Assembly (NCBI RefSeq): GCF_049306965.1 | Contig: NC_133197.1 | Location: 5,494,501-5,558,500 of the forward strand | DNA from: Danio rerio | Lineage: Eukaryota > Chordata > Actinopteri > Cypriniformes > Danionidae | Reading direction: 5' to 3' | DNA: 64,000 bases | Shown: piece by piece, positions 1 to 11,658 of the stretch | How positions within the stretch are numbered: position 1 is the stretch's first letter | Layout: the number at the start of each line of letters is the position of its first letter | Notes under the pieces: generated by a model | The model's database searches: none | The model's input: the letters and a program-made list of their open reading frames with translations, nothing else | What the model was told of the DNA's origin: nothing | Made by a program: the position numbers and the translations under genes

Positions 1-277
1 TTGCATGTTCTCCCTGCGTTCGCGTGGGTTTCCTCTGGGTGCTCCGGTTTCCCCCACAGTCCAAAGACATGCGGTACAGGTGAATTGGGTAGGCTAAATT
101 GTCCGTAGTGTATGAGTGTGTGTGTGAATGTGTGTGATGATGTTTCCCAGAGATAGGTTGCTCCTGGAAGGGTATCCGCTGCTTAAAAACTTGCTGGATA
201 AGTTGGCGGTTCATTCCGCTCTGGTGGCCCCAGATTAATAAAGGGACTAAGCCGACAACAAAATGAAATGAAATGAA
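1..277 (+). mobile_element. DANA SINE, 3' part (cut by window edge)
   Basis: Begins inside the element at TTGCATGTTCTCC and ends in an AATGAAATGAA tail. The diagnostic DANA body TCCAAAGACATGCGG...GAATTGGGTAGGCTAAATTG and the 3' GGACTAAGCCGACAA are present. DANA is the abundant tRNA-derived SINE of zebrafish. Confidence 0.9.
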
Positions 278-725
278 GTATCCCTCAATGTATGTGGACA
301 CGACCAAAATTTTGACCTCCGAAAGACAGTAGCAGCCTCCAATATTCCAGCAGGCACAGGACGTAAACATGACATCAGATTGACAATGTACCCTAACGTC
401 CTGGGACATTGCATTTTGTTTGGAAATGAAAACCCAACGTCAGGTCGACGTCAATGTCCAGCGTCATACAGATGTTGCATTTTGGTTACTTTCCAATACA
501 ACTTAAAAACAGCAAAATATCAACGTGCAATGATGTTACAGCTTGACCTTGTGCTGAAGTTACCACTATGACGTCTGTCAGACGTTGGATTTTGGTTGCC
601 AAACCTGATGAATAATGTCTGTATTTGACATCAGTATAACGATGTCAAAGTCATATCACGTTGTTATTGGACTTCAAAATAACATTGTCCTTAGATGCTG
701 GTGACCTAAATCTAACCTAATACTA

Positions 726-1840
726 GGGTGCTTTCACACCTAGACTTTCGTTTTGGAACCTGTCTCGTTAGCGTGGTTCGTTTGACATATGTCAATCCAA
801 AAAATCGCACTCGGATCGGCGGCAAAACAATTGGTCAAAAATCGCCTGAATGAGGTGGTCTCTGCTTGATTAAAACGAACTCTGTAGCAGATCGATTGTA
901 GTGAGAAAGCGATACGATCCGAGCCCGGCTATATCACAGTGTTTTATGGATATGTAATATAATATAATATATGCGAGGCAGTGGCGCAGTAGGTAGTGCT
1001 GTCGCCTCACAGCAAGAAGGTCGCTGGTTCAAACCTCGGCTCAGTTTCTGTGTGGAGTTTGCCTGTTCTCCCTGCGTTCGCGTGGGTTTCCTCCGGGTGC
1101 TCCGGTTTCCCCCATAGTCCAAAGACATATGGTACAGGTGAATTGGGTAGGCTAAATTGTCCGTAGTGTATGACTGTGTGTGTGTGTGTGTGTGTGGATG
1201 TTTCCCAGAGATGGGTTGCGGCTGGAAGGGCATCTGCTGCATAAAAACTTGCTGGATAAGTTATCGGTTCATTCCGCTGTGGCGACCCTGTATTAATAAA
1301 GAGACTAAGCCAACAAGAAAATGAATGAATGAATAGGCATACGCCTATGTGAAGAGAGAATTATGAGTAGGGCGGGAGGTCATTCTAGACATCGCAAAAG
1401 CATAGAGACTCCTGGATGCCCACAAACGAGTGATAATCTCCCGGAAATCGCACGTCTCTCTCCCGGTCCTCAATTACATCGCCCACCCTTCTCACCCCTG
1501 CCCACCACATTCCTCCTCGCTCTTCAGACACAACGTGCGCACCCTGTCAAACACCACCAAACCACCCCGGTCTTTACATATGTGACCCCCCTGGTCTTCA
1601 CATTGCTTATATTGTCTTATTGCTCATCGTCAAAACTGTGCGGGACTCTGCAAAATGAACCATGAAACTCTGACCAATGTGAGGAGAGTTTACTCACATG
1701 TGACTTGTTTTAGCTCTTTTGGTCCGTTTAGAAACTTTGCTGTGTGAAAGCGAACCGCACCAAGAACAAAAAGCAAAAACGTAACAATTTTAATCCCTGT
1801 TTTGTAACAAATGAATCGATTCAGAGGTGTGAAAGCACCC
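726..1840. mobile_element. PIF-Harbinger-like element nested in the 347-1871 element
   Basis: Inverted ends GGGTGCTTTCACACC at 726 and GGTGTGAAAGCACCC ending at 1840. The flanking trinucleotides are CTA and TTA, near the TWA duplication of PIF-Harbinger. A DANA SINE sits inside. No transposase is visible, so it is nonautonomous. Confidence 0.7.
974..1334 (+). mobile_element. DANA SINE, full length, third-level nested
   Basis: Full copy from the tRNA-like head (A box TGGCGCAGTAG, B box GGTTCAAACCT) to an ATGAATGAATGAAT tail, inside the Harbinger-type element. It carries an internal (TG)n tract. Confidence 0.9.
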
Positions 1841-1871
1841 TTAATGTCTTTTGAGGTTGTGTGTCTGCTGG

Positions 1872-2929
1872 GATGAAACACAGATTCAGAATTACAAACA
1901 ATACAAATATTAAATACATAAACATTAGCTGATCAGCTTATATTGTAAGGCTCGATCAGGAACACTCGTTCCTGTTGGTGTCGTCAATCTGGCAACCTAT
2001 GTGTGTCAATCTGCGGAACAGGGGTGGGGTGAACAAAAAAAAAACTCTTTCACGTGTTTTAAATTTGGACTGCAATACCTTGCTCAACCACTAAGTATAA
2101 GTCGTACACACTGCACCTTTAAAGACTAATAGTAAATGATTTAATGAAGTAAAATAAAGAAATTTAGCATGCATGACTTTTTAGTCCATCATGGTTTGTG
2201 ATAAAAAAATATTTTAATGTGTTTCTTTTAATTTTTTATCCAACAAAAAGTAGGACTAGAATACTTTGTCCGCCCTTAAGTTTAACTATAGTATTTGTTG
2301 CATATCTTCATCATTCAGACATAAATCACAGCAAAAAGGTATTATTCTTGTTGTCACGGAAAACTTTGATGATTTCTTTCAAACAAATATCCAAGAAGAA
2401 GTAAATACCATATTTAAATCGCTCCATTAGATACTAATTAGTGGTTCTAGACTACCTGAAGATTTGCAGACATCGGGAAGTGTTTGTAGGTTGCTGATAT
2501 GCCGTCAGTGATCCAGACACAAATCTGGAAAGCTCTGCGCAGGAAATGAAGAAACCACGAGTGATGAAAAAGAGCCCAGATTGCTGCTTCTGTTTACAAA
2601 CACAACAAATGGCACTCTTATGGCTATAGTAGACAAGTCTAGATTTAGTTTAAAGGTCTTCTAAAGGTCAGGCTGTTAGAGCGGAACAAATTTCCTGTGA
2701 ATCTGAGTTCTGTGAAACATTTTCTATACACTTCCAAGCAAAATAATGTGCTTTAACTCACATCTTGTAAATGTTTCAGAGTTTACTTTGAACATTCAGG
2801 GATGCTATAGATAAACAAGGTGTATCTTGATAGGTAACCTCTAAAATGGTTCGCCAGCTGGACTTAACAATCAAAAGTGAATCGTAATGATCTGATCACA
2901 TCTGTTCTCAAGTCAATAACTTAATAATT
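1872..2929. other. No gene seen, AT-rich
   Basis: Short ORFs only, no splice-bounded coding segment and no repeat I can name. Confidence 0.5.
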
Positions 2930-3008
2930 CAAATTGTCCGGTCAGAGTGAGCTTCCTTTAAATTATTCACTGATTCAAATGATCTGATTAGAATAAGTCT
3001 CCACTGAA

Positions 3009-4532
3009 TAGGCTCGTTTGACTTGGCCAAAATCTGCGCAGAATCGATCACCGGTGATCACCGCAAGATGCATGCCGGTTAGAAATGTGTCCGCCTTGCC
3101 TTCGCCTCGCTCTGATGTCACGCTGACGTGCGCCAAAAAACTCTCGCGATCACGAGGCAGGTACCTCAGATAGAGCAGTCGGCCGCAGTTGCTCTCAAAA
3201 GACTGCGTTACCAAAAGCATGATGGGAAACGACTGGCTGACGACACAGCTTAATGCTGATTGGATGAGACTGACACATTACACTTTATTATCTTGTTTTA
3301 CTAAGGTAAATACCTGGATTTGTTAAATACCTTTTTTTGTATTTTTGTTGATAATTAAAAAAAAAGTCATAAAGAGCATTACATATGGTTATTTATTTAG
3401 ATTTACACGCAAACAAAAACAAAACACATCTTTGTAAAACATAACGTGACCTATCCAATATAACTAAATGTTACTTATAAATCATTAGGATGTGTGTGTG
3501 CTGTATTTTATTTCTCTCTCAGTTTAAAGTCCTGTTTGTTGTCATTTTCACTTTTTGTATGTTTGTGTGAATTTTGTATTGTAATTTTTATGCAGCGTTA
3601 TTCCATGAAAGTCAATTCAATACACACATATATTCAGACATACAAAGGTAATCAGACTGTTTTGTCATTATGCCTCATCTTTGTGTGGTTTCATATGAGA
3701 AGTGAAAGTAAACAAGACACACACACATATGTATATGTATGTGAAGTCAAAAGTCATGTTTAATAGACCAAGAATATTTTCACAGTTTTTCCTACAGTCT
3801 AATAGTTTTTATTCTGGAGAAAGTCTTGGGCTGTTTATTTTAGTCTGGCTGGAGTAATATCAGTTTATATAGACCTAATAAGCATGTCAATATAATTAAC
3901 CCCCTAAGAATTTATTTGTCAAACAAACATTTGTTATGACCTGTCACTCAAAAGCATCTATGGCTACTTCATTTATAATGTAGCCAAATTAGGTTTCTTG
4001 AAAGCTTTCTTGCTGTATAAGCTGTTTATTTTGTTATTCTTTTAACGTTTGTTGTTTATACAGAATTATATTTTAAATACACCCGTTTAGTTAATGAGCT
4101 GTTCATCTTCTGTAACTCTGATTTTATTTTTTTTTGTAAAAACTGTAATATTTCTATTGCATCCACTCCCACATTAAAAATACTATAGTAATGTATACTG
4201 TAGTGCTTTTGAACCATGTTATAAAATAGCCTATTTAAATTTTATAGTTGCTCTGGTATCACAACAACTATAAACATAACCCAATACTGAAAAAACATAT
4301 TCAAAATGCAATAATATTTACTATAAATCACCATAGTATTTTTTCATAAGGTCATTCGTCTGCGATAAAAACACGAACGAGAACTCCGCCACTGGTGACG
4401 TTTCCAGGTGGCTAAACAGCGAGATTCAGCTGGTGTCCGACTTCTGATGTAATGTTTGAGCCCTCCTCTTACTGCACACGCCTGCTCTCGTTTACAATGC
4501 AGCCAAGGCGAGGCGCACCTCAAACGAGCCTA
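3009..4532. mobile_element. Probable DNA element, 1.5 kb, with TAGGCTCGTTTGA termini
   Basis: TAGGCTCGTTTGA at 3009 and TCAAACGAGCCTA ending at 4532 form perfect 13-bp inverted ends. Both subterminal regions are CpG-rich with matching words (TTCGCCTCGC and GGCGAGGCG), while the middle is AT-rich. No transposase and no clear target duplication. Confidence 0.5.
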
Positions 4533-4592
4533 ATGATTCAATGACCTTCTCTGATTCAAATGATCTGGTCAGAGTGAGTTTCCTCTTAATCA

Positions 4593-4672
4593 GGGGTGTC
4601 CAAAGTCGGTCCTGGAGGGCCAGTGTCCTTCTGATCTTAGCTCCAACTTGCTTCAACACACCTGCATGAAAC
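4593..4672. repeat. Half of a CAGGGGTG-type hAT MITE
   Basis: Starts CAGGGGTGTCCAAAG and continues GGTCCTGGAGGGCC, as in the short palindromic hAT family seen whole at 35391-35582. Only one arm is recognisable. Confidence 0.5.
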
Positions 4673-4850
4673 GTAGTTAATTTTTAATGAATAGAATAGT
4701 GCAGAGAATTGACAGGAAATAGTTGGGAACAGAGAGAGGGGAAGGGTCGGCAAAGGACCTTGAGCCGGGAATCGAACTCAGGTCACCCTGAGCACCATGA
4801 TGCTATATGTCAGCACACTTAACCACTAGGCTACTGGCACTGACAAAGTG
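4673..4850 (-). mobile_element. tRNA-derived SINE (not DANA)
   Basis: On the minus strand: A box TAGCCTAGTGG, B box AGTTCGATTCC, then the body GGTCCTTTGCCGACCC and TCTCTCTGTTCCC. The layout is that of a fish tRNA-SINE. Family name not assigned. Confidence 0.7.
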
Positions 4851-5071
4851 GCTTGTTTTGAGAACAGTTTGGAACGACACTTCAGTATGGCAGCCAGGAT
4901 TTTTTTTACTACTACAATCCCCTAAATATCCCATTTGGAAGGCATTGCCAGTCTCCAGTAAATAATTCACTGGCTCACACTGATTCAAATGAGCTGGTCA
5001 GAGTGAAGCTGCGGTCACACTAGAGTTTAGGCATGCAAAATGGAAACAAGATTATTACCTGTTGATAAAGG

Positions 5072-5333
5072 CAGGGCTTAATTTGTGCTGGTACCTCATT
5101 TTATCGATCCCCCTACTCCTCCCCCATCCACTGTTAACTTTCCCTTTGTTTCGCTATTCCCCAACCCTCTTCACTTTCGTCCGCAACAACCAACCCCCGC
5201 CCCAGCTCTGAACTTACATCCGTGACACCCCTCCGCTATCCAATGCTCCGCTATGCCCCCACCCCTCGGATGGTATGTCAGATCCGTTACCCCGATCTGT
5301 TCCGGGACCTCACGATACACAAATTAAGCACTG
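5072..5333. mobile_element. hAT MITE, 262 bp, with perfect 8-bp target duplication
   Basis: Ends CAGGGCTTAATTTGTG and CACAAATTAAGCACTG are inverted. It is flanked by GATAAAGG at 5064-5071 and 5334-5341. The 8-bp duplication and CAG terminus fit hAT. The interior is C-rich and has no ORF. Confidence 0.9.
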
Positions 5334-5341
5334 GATAAAGG

Positions 5342-6246
5342 GATTGCTTTTTAAAATTTCTGCAGACTCTACATCATAACTTTTCAATCCAGATGGATGG
5401 GGCAACCATTACTGCATCCAAAATGGTGAAAAGCCTTGAAGTAACGATTGATGACCAACTAAACTTCTCTGACCACATTTCTAGAACTGCTCGATCGTGC
5501 AGATTTGCACTCTATAACATCAGAAAGGTCCGACCCTTCTTATGTGAACATGCAGCTCAACTCCTTGTTCAAGCTCTTGTTCTCTCCAGACTGGACTACT
5601 GCAACTCTCTACTAGCCGGGCTTCCAGCTAACTATATCAAGTGTCTTCAGCTGCTTCAGAACGCAGCAGCACGAGTGGTCTTTAATGAACCTAAAAGAGC
5701 ACATGTCACTCCGCTGCTCATCCGTTTGCACTGGCTGCCAGTTGCTGCTCGCATCAAATTCAAAGCTCTGATGTTTGCTTACAAAGCGATTTCTGGCTTT
5801 GCTCCTTATCTGCTCTCACTTCTGCAGATCTATGAGCCCTCCAGAAACTTACGTTCTGTGAATGAACGTCACCTCGTGGTTTCATCCCAAAGAGGGAAGA
5901 AATCACTTTCCCGAACGCTCGCGTTTAATCTGCCCAGTTGGTGGAATGAACTCCCTAACTGCATCAGAACAGCAGAGTCAATCGCTGTCTTCAAGAAACG
6001 ACTAAAAACTCAACTATTTAGTCTCCTCTTCACATCCTAATCTGCAATTGCCTCTCTGGATATACTATATATATATATATAACTGTACTCAAAAAAATTA
6101 CTAATGCTTTCCTTCTTAGACTTTACAGACCTGAAACTTGCCTATAGCACTTATTCATTGTTTCTCTTATAGTTGTGTAAATTGCTTCCTTGTCCTCATT
6201 TGTAAGTCGTTTTGGATAAAAGCGTCTGCTAAATGACTAAATGTAA
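5342..6246 (+). pseudogene. 5'-truncated L2/CR1-clade LINE, reverse transcriptase C-terminus
   Basis: An open frame at 5393-6040 (215 codons, also open upstream to about 5345) encodes the region after the reverse transcriptase core: VTIDDQLNFSDH, FALYNIRKVRPFL, LSRLDYCNSLLAGLP, QNAAARVVFNEPKRAHVTPL, LHWLPVAARIKFKALM and FNLPSWWNELPNCIRTAES. This is the typical C-terminal block of fish L2 elements. The 3' tail TTGGATAAAAGCGTCTGCT then AAATGACTAAATG is also typical. The endonuclease and most of the polymerase are absent, as expected for a 5'-truncated insertion, so it cannot move on its own. The surviving frame has no stop, which suggests modest age. The left edge abuts the hAT MITE. The clade is confident; the subfamily is not assigned. 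Confidence 0.85.
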
Positions 6247-7005
6247 AAGTAAATTGCACAGAGAGGTCACATTCTTATCGTCTACTAGTCTCACGCAATC
6301 ATGTTTACCAAGCTTGAATCTTGAAACGAAGTGACATGCAAAACTTGTTGCAGGATCTTGTGTTTCCAGTCTGTATTTGACACCAAATATTTAGTTTAAT
6401 TTGGTCTTTATATACTAAACTATACCACATATAATCACTTCTTTGCGTACTTGACATAGCTATTGGCTGCTGCTTTCCAAAACTCTTCAAAATATCTGAT
6501 TTTGTTTTTGACACAGGAGGAAAACCCAAACAGGTTTGGATGAAGTGTGGGATTAGTAAATAAATCATTATTTTTGGGTGAATTATCGCTTTGAGTAAAT
6601 AAAAAAATTGATTTTTTTTGTACTTTGACTCATGTGATATTGAAAGGGAGTACTTGATGCTTTTTCTGGAGTAATATTTTATTAGGGTATCTGATGTTTG
6701 TAATTGAGATATCATCTACATCTGCATTAAAGCTGCAACACTGAGTTGAAGTGGAAACGTCTCTCGAGAGACTCCCCTGAGCGGTGACTGTAGATTAGCG
6801 TTGCTCTCTTCTCTTCTGCCGTGTCTCTCAGCGTCTGCTCTTGATGGATTGCCTGTGCGAATGATGGAGCGTCGAGGGAGAGATGATGAATTGGCCACGT
6901 CAACTTGTTCCTAAAGGCGGAGGAGGCTTGAAGCACACACCACCCAAATATGATCCCAGATCATCCTGCATGCATCAAAAAGAAATCTTATCTGTGCACA
7001 TGTTC
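6247..7005. other. No gene seen
   Basis: Includes a moderately GC-rich unique-looking patch at about 6725-6930. ORFs there overlap on several frames without splice or codon support. No repeat recognised. Confidence 0.4.
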
Positions 7006-7800
7006 AATTCAATTCAATTCATGTTTATTTATACAGCGCTTTCAACATAGAAGTTCTAGTAAATTGAAATTGAGTTTTCAGAGCTGAAGTTCAGTTCAGT
7101 GTGGTTTAAATTTCACTGCTGAAAAACAAACCAAGCAAGCCACTGGCGACAGAGGAACAAACGTCACCAATTGACGAAAGTGAAGGAAAAAAAAAACTAG
7201 AGAGAAACCAGGCACAGTTGTACATGACCATTTCTCCTCTGGCAAAACGTCTTGGCTGCGTCTGAAACCGCCTACTACTCAGTAGGTACTGCATTTGAAT
7301 TTAAACGTACTACTCGGCCGTTAGAAAAGTACGCTCTATACTGTATGAACGTAAAAAGTATGAATGGAATTTGGACATACTACATCTGCCATTTTGTCAT
7401 GGTCACGTGACCTACCTACGTACTACTCGGCCGTTAGAAAAGTACGCTCTATACTGTATGAACGTAAAAAGTATGAATGGAATTCGGACATACTACATCT
7501 GCCATTTTGTCATGATCACGTGACCTACCTACGTCAATTCGCCATGCTTTACTCCCATTCATGAATTTGCTCGTGGGGCATCATGGGATACCGCAGCATG
7601 CATGGGATGCGCACTCTAGAATCTCGCCGGAAGTAGTAAGTCATCCGGGTACTTCTCGCATACTGATTTTCGAATTCTATGAATTCGGACATACTACTTG
7701 GCTCGCATACTGATTTTAGCGTACTATATAGTGTGGAAGTTTGCGGTTTCGGACGCAGCCCTTGTGCAGAGCTCCAGCCTTGGCACCTGAGGCTGAAATA
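7006..7800 (+). repeat. Common zebrafish interspersed repeat, interrupted by a MITE
   Basis: The left part runs from ATTCAATTCATGTTTATTT through TTGACGAAAGTGAAGG and GAGAGAAACCAGGC to CTCTGGCAAAACGTCTT. It resumes after the MITE at CTTGTGCAGAGCTCCAG. I recall this as one continuous zebrafish repeat (LINE-tail-like); the family name is not certain. Confidence 0.55.
7254..7760. mobile_element. MITE with GGCTGCGTC ends and an internal 113-bp tandem duplication
   Basis: Inverted ends GGCTGCGTCTGAAACCGC and GCGGTTTCGGACGCAGCC, flanked by CTT on both sides (7251-7253, 7761-7763). A unit starting ACGTACTACTCGGCC at 7305 repeats at 7418 with one or two changes. Three-base duplication; superfamily unresolved. 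Confidence 0.8.
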
Positions 7801-7869
7801 CACTGGACGTCTATCGTGGATGCTAAACCTAATATGTTCCGAACGAATTACAAATACTCACACAATCTC

Positions 7870-8045
7870 TCACAGTGCATTATGGTGTATTCTAGCCATT
7901 TTTTTGTTATTGTGGTGCATTGTGGGATTGATTGAGTGCACTTTAGAATGTCCACTACAGTTTTGGACACCACTACAAATGGCTGCACCTTTAAATAGTG
8001 CACTATTTAAGGGTATAGTTGCAGTTTTGGATACAGCCTGGCTGT
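7870..8045. repeat. Fragment of a related MITE
   Basis: Right end GCAGTTTTGGATACAGCC resembles the inverted end of the 7254-7760 element. It has TGCACTATTTAAGGGTATAG near the tip. The left end is not found. Confidence 0.4.
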
Positions 8046-8460
8046 GTGCAGGCCTCATTGAATGGATTAGCGCGCCACCTGTCCTCTCGGTCCAGGATGG
8101 GACTTTGATGTGAGCGCAGGAGTGGCTGCCAGATGTGGAGGCCCATCTGTGGTCAGGAGCCTCCAGTGCGGGCAGTCTTTTAGGATTTCATGCTCATCTG
8201 CTCAATAGGATGCTGGTTGCCACAGATGTGACCGTTCTGTATCAGGCTCTCAGATAAATCACCTCATATGTATAAATTATAATATATGATTAGAAGACAT
8301 GAAGGTATGATGAAGGAAATTATATACATATTTTTTAGCAGCAGTGCCATTAAAGTACTATTTCTGGTTTATAAAAGATGGTAAAAGAACATTTTTTATT
8401 GTGTGAGGAATCTTTTAATAATTTAAATCAAAGGATTTCAATCTTTAATATGATATAGAT
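8046..8460. other. No gene seen
   Basis: The first 200 bp are unique-looking and GC-moderate; the rest is AT-rich. Nothing recognisable. Confidence 0.4.
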
Positions 8461-8473
8461 ATAATTATCCTCA

Positions 8474-8824
8474 AGCGAGGCAGTGGCGCAGTGGGTAGTG
8501 CTGTCGCCTCACAGCAAGAAGGTCGCTGGTTCTAACCTCGTCTCAGTTGGCATTTCTGTGTGGAGTTTGCATGTTCTCCCTGCCTGTGCGTGGGTTTCCT
8601 CTGGGTGCTCCGGTTTCCCTCACAGTCCAAAGACATGTGGTACAGGTGAATTGGGTAGGCTAAATTGTCCGTAGTGTGTGTGCGGATGTTTCCCAGAGAT
8701 GGGTTGTGGCTGGAAGGGCATCCGCTGTGTAAAAAACTTTCCGGATAAGTTGGTGGTTCATTCCGCTGTGGTGACCCCTGATTAATAAAGGGACTAAGCT
8801 GACATGAAAATGAATGATGAATGA
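8474..8824 (+). mobile_element. DANA SINE, full length, 13-bp target duplication
   Basis: Complete from CGAGGCAGTGGCGCAGTGGG to the ATGAATGATGAATGA tail. Flanked by ATAATTATCCTCA at 8461-8473 and 8825-8837, so the insertion is well preserved. Confidence 0.92.
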
Positions 8825-8837
8825 ATAATTATCCTCA

Positions 8838-9264
8838 TATATGAGGGACCACCATTCAAAAATAGTTTCTTGTGAATTATTAATAATAAAGGATAACGGA
8901 GGTGGCAATAAGTGGTTCGATTTATTTACAATAAAGATAAAAAAAAAGTTTAATCACCCAAAGTATATTTACAAATGTGTACATAAAATGCAGAATAAGC
9001 AAACAAATCAATTAAAACAAACCTGATAGAGGGAAGGAAAATAAGCAGTGCCAAATCAAAGGAAATAACAGATTAAACACCCGCTAACCAATCCCTCCCC
9101 ACCTCTAAAAAACTAAAGAGAAATCTGAAAAATACCATCTTCGCCATCACACGCCCCTTTCTGAACTACACTCACTGGAAAAAACATAGCACCCGGGTCT
9201 GACGTATTGGATTAACAGAGAATCAATTGCTCAGTAGAGTTGTCAATTGTCAGGTTGTTGTTCA
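8838..9264. other. No gene seen, AT-rich
   Basis: A-rich stretches and short ORFs only. Confidence 0.5.
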
Positions 9265-9780
9265 GGTTATGTTTTAGTTATGTTCTGGCTATGATCTGGT
9301 TATGTTCAGGTTAAGTTCTGGTTATGCCGTGCTTATGTTAAGGTTATGGTTTAGTTATGTTCTGGCTTTTATCTGGTTATGTTCAGGTTATGTTCAGGTT
9401 AAGTTCTGGTTATGCCGTGCTTATGTTTAGGTTATGGTTTAGTTATGTTCTGGCTATGATCTGGTTATGTTCAGGTTATGTTCAGGTTAAGTTCTGGTTA
9501 TGTTGTGCTTATGTTTAGATTATGGTTTAGTTATGTTCTGGCTATGATCTAGTTATGTTCTGCTTATGATCAGGTTATGTTCTGCTTATGTTCAGGTTAA
9601 GTTCTGGTTATGTTGTGCTTATGTTTAGGTTATGGTTTAGTTATGTTCTGGCTATGATCTGGTTATGTTCTGCTTATGATCAGGTTATGTTCTGCTTATG
9701 TTCAGGTTAAGTTCTGGTTATGTTGTGCTTATGTTTAGGTTATGGTTTAGTTATGTTCTGGTTATGATTAAGTTATGTTC
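9265..9780. repeat. Minisatellite built on an 11-bp GGTTATGTTCT unit
   Basis: About 45 degenerate copies of (A/T/G)GGTTATGTTC, arranged in higher-order blocks of about 88 and then about 109 bp, marked by GGTTAAGTTCTGG at about 9309, 9398, 9486, 9595 and 9705. The change in block length shows unequal expansion. Confidence 0.85.
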
Positions 9781-10074
9781 TGTAAATCAAAATGTAAGTC
9801 ACGTGACGTACTTCACTTTCACTTCACTTCCTTTTTAGTAGATTTAGTAGGCAGATTTAGCAAGGACGTTCTGAATAGATGTAAAAAAAAAAAAAAAAAA
9901 AAACTTAAAGCAAACCAAAGAACAGGACAGGCACACAAATGTCACACAGAAAGACAGAGCAGAGACTTTGAGAGACTGCCAAGAGAGACTGTGACAATCA
10001 GAATGATTATTAGTTCACTATAGTTAATAATACAGTATGCTTTAGCAGTCATTACCCGTGTTGTAAATACTACA

Positions 10075-10571
10075 CCACAACACATTCATTCATTTTCTTT
10101 TCAGCTTAGTCCCTTTAATAATCAGAGGTCGCCACAGAGGAATGAACCGCCAACTTATCCAGCATGTTTTACGCAGCGAATGCCCTTCCAGCCTCAACCC
10201 AACACTGGGAAACACCCATACACACTAAGTCACACAGATACATTCATTTCTTTTTGGCTTAGTCCCTTTATTAATCAGGGGTCACCACAGCGGATGAATC
10301 GCCAACATCATGATTCACACAGCGGATGCCCTTCCAGCTGCAATCCATCTCTGGGAAACATCCATACACACTCATTCACACATACACTACGGCAAATTAA
10401 GTTTATTAAATATGCCTACAGCACATGTGAGGGAAACCGGAGCACCCGGAGGAAACTCACATGAACACAGGGAAAACTTGGAACTCCACACAGAAATACG
10501 AACTGACCCAGCCTGGGCTCGAACCAATGACCCTCTTGCTGTGAGGGGATTGTTCTACCCACTGTGATGCC
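10075..10571 (-). mobile_element. DANA SINE with duplicated 3' part
   Basis: Two head-to-tail DANA 3' segments on the minus strand: 10085-10240 stops early, then 10241-10571 runs on to the tRNA-like head. More diverged than other copies. The layout matches the amplified copy at 57443-57978. Confidence 0.8.
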
Positions 10572-11658
10572 CACATTCATTATAGTATAGCATGTTCAAA
10601 TGCACTACACCATTTACTTTAAAGAACTACAGTATGTGAGCTTGAAAAAGTAAGTGATCTTGAAAGTCTTGAATATGTCCACAATCCTCAGCATCACAGC
10701 TTTGGTCTTATTAAGCTGGGCGAGAATATAGAGTTTTTTAACATTTAATAAAATATTTTAAAATCTAACCCATACAGCCAATGCATACAGCTGTTGTGGT
10801 TCTGTAGACACAGATTTCTGGGAATCAGTTTATTATATTTGGCAACAATTCTGTCTTTTCGCCACATGGTGGAGCCTTACAAATTCATGCAGTCCTATAG
10901 AAATGACTAGCAATGCGCAATGAATTTCATTGTATGTTCCAACTCATTTCAAGAGTTGCCACCAGGTCAGATCTTGCAAGCAACTTGCATCATTCAGAAT
11001 TCCTCACGGTCTGTGCCATGGGAAAGTCTGTCATACTTTTACACAAGAGAAAGACTTTTTTTTCCCTTGTTTAGTCTGTTGTGACGGTCAGCTTCATGAA
11101 CAGAGGGATTCTTCTTGGCACTCAGGAGTGGGCTGAAGCTCTGGGCATCTGCCACATACCACCAAGGCCTCCGATGTGTGTTTGTGTTAGCATGTGTGTG
11201 TGTGTGTGAGTATGTGTGTGGGCGTTTCTTCCGAGCAGAGCAACGGTCTGGCATGGCATCCGAACAACCACTGCCCACTCGGACCAAAACAAGCCACACT
11301 TCTTCACTACGCTGGCACACAGGCCGGCAAAACAAACAAACCAAGGAGAGTAAATTTCCTTCATGTCTCTGAAAGTTGCTTTCACACACAATCTGAAAGA
11401 AATGTTGGAAAAAGAGGTTATCTCAGGTTTGAAAACTACTAATTTGTATTTGTATGTTCTGATGGTTACTGGTAAACTAAATCCTGTGGTTATAGTTATC
11501 AAAATGAATGTTGAAATGGCAACAAACCAACTTTAAATCACTCCATGGTATTTTTTTCACCAACATACCTAGGATTTACTGCTGGAGGAAAGATGGGACT
11601 GTTTACATTTTTATACATTACTAACATCTGATATGTATTTGTAAGCTCTTCTTTGATT
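10572..11658. other. No gene seen
   Basis: The middle (about 10980-11400) is less AT-rich, with (TG)n at 11180-11222. ORFs here overlap on three frames and lack splice support. It could be ordinary unique DNA. Confidence 0.4.

Larger units (their letters stand above)
347..1871. mobile_element. DNA element with CCAGCAGGCACA termini, split by a nested Harbinger-type element
   Basis: The left end CCAGCAGGCACAGGACGT and right end GTGTCTGCTGG are inverted. The interior is full of ACGTCA/GACGT words and matches the copy at 16371-16775. The family looks nonautonomous, with no transposase seen. It is interrupted at 726-1840. Superfamily not resolved. Confidence 0.7.
2930..5010. repeat. Split repeat of about 45 bp (GATTCAAATGATCTGGTCAGAG type)
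   Basis: Related units occur at about 2935-2990, 4545-4595 and 4960-5008, each with TTCAAATGA(T/G)CTG and GTCAGAGTGA(G/A). They look like one small array later opened by the element at 3009-4532 and by the SINE at 4673-4850. Confidence 0.5.

Noticed and set aside
974-1040. tRNA gene from A/B boxes
   Set aside because: The boxes belong to the DANA SINE head; there is no cloverleaf with a paired acceptor stem. The same applies to other DANA copies.
934-1242. DANA-derived ORFs (histidine/threonine-rich) here and at 8483, 28682, 34763 and 44686
   Set aside because: All are translations of the same SINE body, including its (CA)n tract.
11039-11502. Four overlapping ORFs of 80-126 codons
   Set aside because: They arise partly from a (TG)n tract and lack any supporting signal.
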